This document shows positions 60,869 to 64,000 of a DNA stretch of 64,000 nt, in pieces (position 1 is the stretch's first letter; every line of letters starts with the position of its first letter). The translations under genes were made by a program, and so were the position numbers. Under the pieces are notes generated by a model that saw only the letters and a list, made by a program, of their open reading frames with translations, had not been told where the DNA came from and searched no databases. The DNA is from Turritopsis dohrnii (taxonomy: Eukaryota > Cnidaria > Hydrozoa > Anthoathecata > Oceaniidae), in contig BQMF02000005.1 of the NCBI GenBank assembly GCA_027922465.2, positions 1,116,001 to 1,180,000 on the forward strand. Reading direction: 5' to 3'.

Positions 60869-61785
60869 TTAGTTTTGCTTCTTCTTACTGAAAATTCGAC
60901 GAAGCATCACAGTTCTTCTTTGTTTACGCTTCTTTTGGTATTTTACGAGGGACCTCTGTTGTATCATTTTTTCGATTATGATGGAGAATATATACTCGAC
61001 GTAAGAGCCATCATGTGACGTGGTCACTTCGAAATGCAGACAAGAATATCGCTGTGCTAGCATCTGTCCTTCAGATTTTATCACGGTGCGTGTGGACCAT
61101 AAATCAGATTTGTTTCCAACAAGTAAAACTTGTGTATTTCGGTTATCTGTTGCTTTTATTTCAGATAATATCGATCGAGCTTTGCGAAAACTTTTTCTAG
61201 AATCGATAGAATACGTAATAATGATGCCATCAGCCCAAGCGACTGTTGCTTCGTTGCCCTAAAAAAAAACATTTCCGAGAAAAATTACCAAAAATTCGAA
61301 ATTAATTTACACACGCTCACACATCCTTATTACGATAACAATCACTCATGAGGAGAGTCAATTCAAATCTACCTTTGCTCCAGAAGTGTCGAAGATATGT
61401 AGATTGATGTTCTCGTCACGTGATATAAGATATTGACTGTGAGCGACATTCACCCCAGATGAATAGTCATGGCAAAAGTCTCCAGTTAAGTATCGGCCAA
61501 CAAGTGCTATGAAACAAACAGAAGTAAATGCAATTTCCATTTCGTTACGAACGTCCATGTTTTCACTTAACTATTCAGCGCTTTTTTTTTTGTTATTATT
61601 AATTCTGTTCCCGAAACAACAATAAGCTGACTGCACTGGCAGGATTTCAATTTGTGGCTTCGCAGACTGAACAAAACATTTTTGTAAAACAAAAGAGATC
61701 TACTGGAGAACATACCTGATTTTCCAGTCCCTGAATCACCAAGGATAACCAATCGCAAATCAACGTTGCCCTTATGATTTTTCAT
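60869..61785 (-). CDS. Ras-like small GTPase, RERG/RASL type
   Basis: Three exons, 61785-61716, 61506-61373 and 61258-60869, join in frame with AG/GT borders to 197 residues. The start ATG at 61785 opens MKNHKGNVDLRL. The P-loop is GDSGTGKS (split by intron 1 after Ser). Switch II is DTSGAKGNE instead of DTAGQE, so the catalytic Gln is absent. WADGIIITYSIDSRKSF follows, then the base-binding VGNKSDL. The C terminus is strongly basic (YQKKRKQRRT, RRIFSKKKQN) with no CAAX box, so membrane binding would be by charge rather than prenylation. The WADG..YSI..SF block and missing CAAX resemble RERG/RASL11/12 atypical Ras proteins. Loss of Gln suggests low intrinsic GTP hydrolysis. The exact orthologue is not set. 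Confidence 0.85.
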
Positions 61786-62269
61786 TAAAAAATAAACAAA
61801 CCTTTGTTTAATATTTCAACTTTTTGTTTCACTGTCAGAATTCTATTGAAGAAAATAACAATCGCAGGCTGTTTATAGAGTCTGTTGTTATTGCATAATA
61901 ATGAATGGGAATTACTGTTTTTTTACTTGAATTTTAATTAATGAGTGATACTGGACCTAATCCAGTTGTTTATTTTTCTGACGTAATTAAACATACAGCA
62001 TAATCATCGTTTAGTGATGTCAATATATAATTTTCATTTCTATAGATTTTCGACCGAAAATACAAAACTCATCGAAAATTAATGAGGCATCAGCTCTTAT
62101 CAGCATATCTGTTTCCTAAAATAAGGTTTCCAATATCGTTAGCAATTAGTTATCTTGCTTACGTAATGTATGACGTACTATAAGAGTCCCTAAAAATATT
62201 TTTGTTGAATTGTTTTATTGACAACAAATGTCCAAAATGAGATTTTTATTTTTTTTTGTATTTGATATC
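61786..62269. other. Region upstream of the GTPase gene
   Basis: It is AT-rich, and no promoter element or other gene could be assigned. It ends at the (AAT)n tail of the adjacent LINE. Confidence 0.3.
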
Positions 62270-63050
62270 TATTATTATTATTATTATTATTTACGAATTT
62301 TTAAATACAGGATGACCATTCAAAAATTGGCAATATATACATACATACATATTTACAAAATTTCTGTTCTCCCATGGGTCCTGTGTTAAAAACTAGCATT
62401 AAAGTTAGAGAGAGAAGAGAGAGAGAGAAGAAAAGGTAAAGAGAATGGAGAAATAAAAAGTTGTAAAGGAAAAGAAAAAATTGTGAAAGCCTAATGTGTA
62501 GAATGAAATTAAATTGTTAAAACTGGTAAAAATAATATCTTCCTATAAGTTAAAAACTTCATTATATATCTTTAAAAATTCTTTTGTCGTTGTAGCATTT
62601 CGCACTTTAATTGGTAGTTTATTATATTCACTTGCACCCGTGAATCTAAAACTCCGCTTTGCTGATTCCAGCGTCATTACGAGGTAGCCTAATCAGTTTA
62701 TTTGCATTTCGTGTGTATTGTTTGACATGACTTCAAAATAGTTCTTAAGATTTTCACAGACGTTTCCTTTGATGCAATTAAAAACTGGGTGCAAATGCGA
62801 CGTTTTTGCAGGCTACGAATCGATACCATTTTCTTGTTGTTCGGGGCGTGACATTTGAAGATGATGCGGTAAGCTCTCTTTTCGAAGTTTCTAACTTTCT
62901 TCTCGAATGTTTCGATATATGAACTGGTAAGTATGAAGCAGTAGGTGAAGATTGGTAGTAGCATGGTCTTGTATAGCGTTATGGCTGCATCAGTTGTCAG
63001 TTGTAATATTTTCTTGTAAAATATCCTCGTAGAATATAACATCCTGAATC
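62270..63050 (-). pseudogene. LINE 3' end: reverse-transcriptase C terminus with (AAT)n tail
   Basis: The minus-strand frame 63042-62698 has LTTDAAITLYKTMLLPIFTYC and FEKRAYRIIF, typical of the region after the palm of CR1/L2-like reverse transcriptases. After one or two frameshifts come RSFRFTGASEYNKLPIKVRN and TTTKEFLKIYNEVF, then a stop. The element ends in tcctgtatttaaaaattcgt and (AAT)n at 62271-62291. It is 5'-truncated and dead. The 3' end relates it to fragments at 3601 and 39070. Confidence 0.75.
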
Positions 63051-64000
63051 ATTTCTCGGGTTTTTTTATTTTCAATATACCTTTATCACTTCAGTCCTCT
63101 TAACCTGGTTTTTCAAAACTACCTTCCTTATTCTGTACAATTTCATCATAGATTTGAGTCCATTTTATTTTTTGCAAAACTACAATAACTTAATTTAGAT
63201 AATTATTCTACAGAAATCTTTGATGGTTGAAAAGTGGTTAAACTAGAAATTAACCATAACCATAATATCGTCAGTCACACTTCTATTGTGATGTTATGAC
63301 ATGAAACCTGAAATCCAAATTTGAAGTCAAGCAACCTCGAACCCAGGGTTTCTGGTTGGAAGCCAAGCTGGCGAATATAGCAGATGTTAAGTGGGAAAAG
63401 GTGTATAAAAATTAGTTTTGGTTTTCATTCATTTTACAACAGTCTTTAAAATGATGTTTAAAAAAATGTATTTGCCTCCGTGTACCACAAGCAATCGAAA
63501 AATTCGTTTATCGTCTATCGGACACCATATCACCTGCCATCTGTTATAGTCATACGTGAAATTGTTTATTACGGAGGTTTGTTTAATTAAATTGCGTTGA
63601 GAAGACCGTTGACAATTATGTTATATTGTCACCAAACATTTCAAAATATCCTCAACTATCCTCATGGTTTTTTTACACAGAGTGATAACTTCTGATTTAC
63701 TTTCAATAATCATTCTGTATTCTGACAAATCGTTGGCATTGCATTAATACAGGAAAACACTTATAAACGTATTTATTGGTCTTACCCTCGCTAACCCAAA
63801 CACATTTCACAAGGTTTACACCGTAAAAGTCTGGTTTGGTAACGGCTTGTCAGACGAAGATATTGATAGCAAACGCAGAGGTTTATCAACATTGGAGTTA
63901 CGTTTGGCACTTTTTCGAGATTAAAAATCAGTCTGTGGAATCTATAGACCTTTTCATAAATTTTTTCATTGCAAACATTGCCTCGTTTCCAAGTTAATGG
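63051..64000. other. Non-coding stretch to the window end
   Basis: No gene, RNA gene or clear repeat is recognised. Confidence 0.35.

Overview
The window is genomic DNA of an invertebrate animal, rich in A+T. Its genes are split by many GT-AG introns and separated by dense, mostly dead mobile DNA. The homologies are all metazoan (ARMC9, TERF2IP/RAP1, mitochondrial DLD, SK-type K+ channel, Ras-like GTPase). The repeat load (Merlin, hAT-like, Harbinger-like, Kolobok-like and Helentron-like elements, LINE fragments, tRNA-derived SINE) would suit a cnidarian, perhaps a hydrozoan. That placement is inference: no rRNA or mitochondrial marker is present.

Layout. 1615-2928 (+): 3' part of a single-pass membrane protein with a Pro/Tyr/Gln-rich tail. 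6464-16769 (+): near-complete ARMC9 orthologue, a ciliary basal-body protein, in about 26 exons; its first intron holds a hAT-like MITE with a Harbinger-like MITE nested inside. 17613-21105 (+): complete 11-exon TERF2IP/RAP1 orthologue, a telomere protein, with a LINE fragment in intron 4. 22385-23210: Kolobok-like foldback element. 24497-25247 (-): candidate PPP1R15-like PP1-docking protein with two perfect CRE sites upstream. 26272-46600: a 20-kb repeat field without a host gene that I can recognise. It contains a 3.4-kb long-TIR element, two 1,186-bp copies of a Helentron-like element, a dead LINE, an inverted pair of octanucleotide satellites, a dead Merlin transposon, a SINE and several MITEs. 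46996-49590 (+): mitochondrial dihydrolipoyl dehydrogenase. 50689-56063 (-): SK/IK-type calcium-activated K+ channel with a GFG selectivity filter. 60869-61785 (-): Ras-like small GTPase of RERG/RASL type. 62270-63050 (-): 3' end of a LINE.

The host genes are unrelated housekeeping, cilium, telomere and signalling genes with no sign of co-regulation. Exon boundaries were read by eye from open frame, splice dinucleotides and family similarity. For RAP1 and DLD the summed exon lengths are exact multiples of three, which supports those models. The most notable structural observations are: the Helentron-like element whose filled and empty target sites can be compared within one window; a family of ~115-bp hairpin repeats in introns and gene flanks; the twin CREs in front of the PPP1R15-like gene; and the RAP1 protein without a recognisable normal RCT domain.
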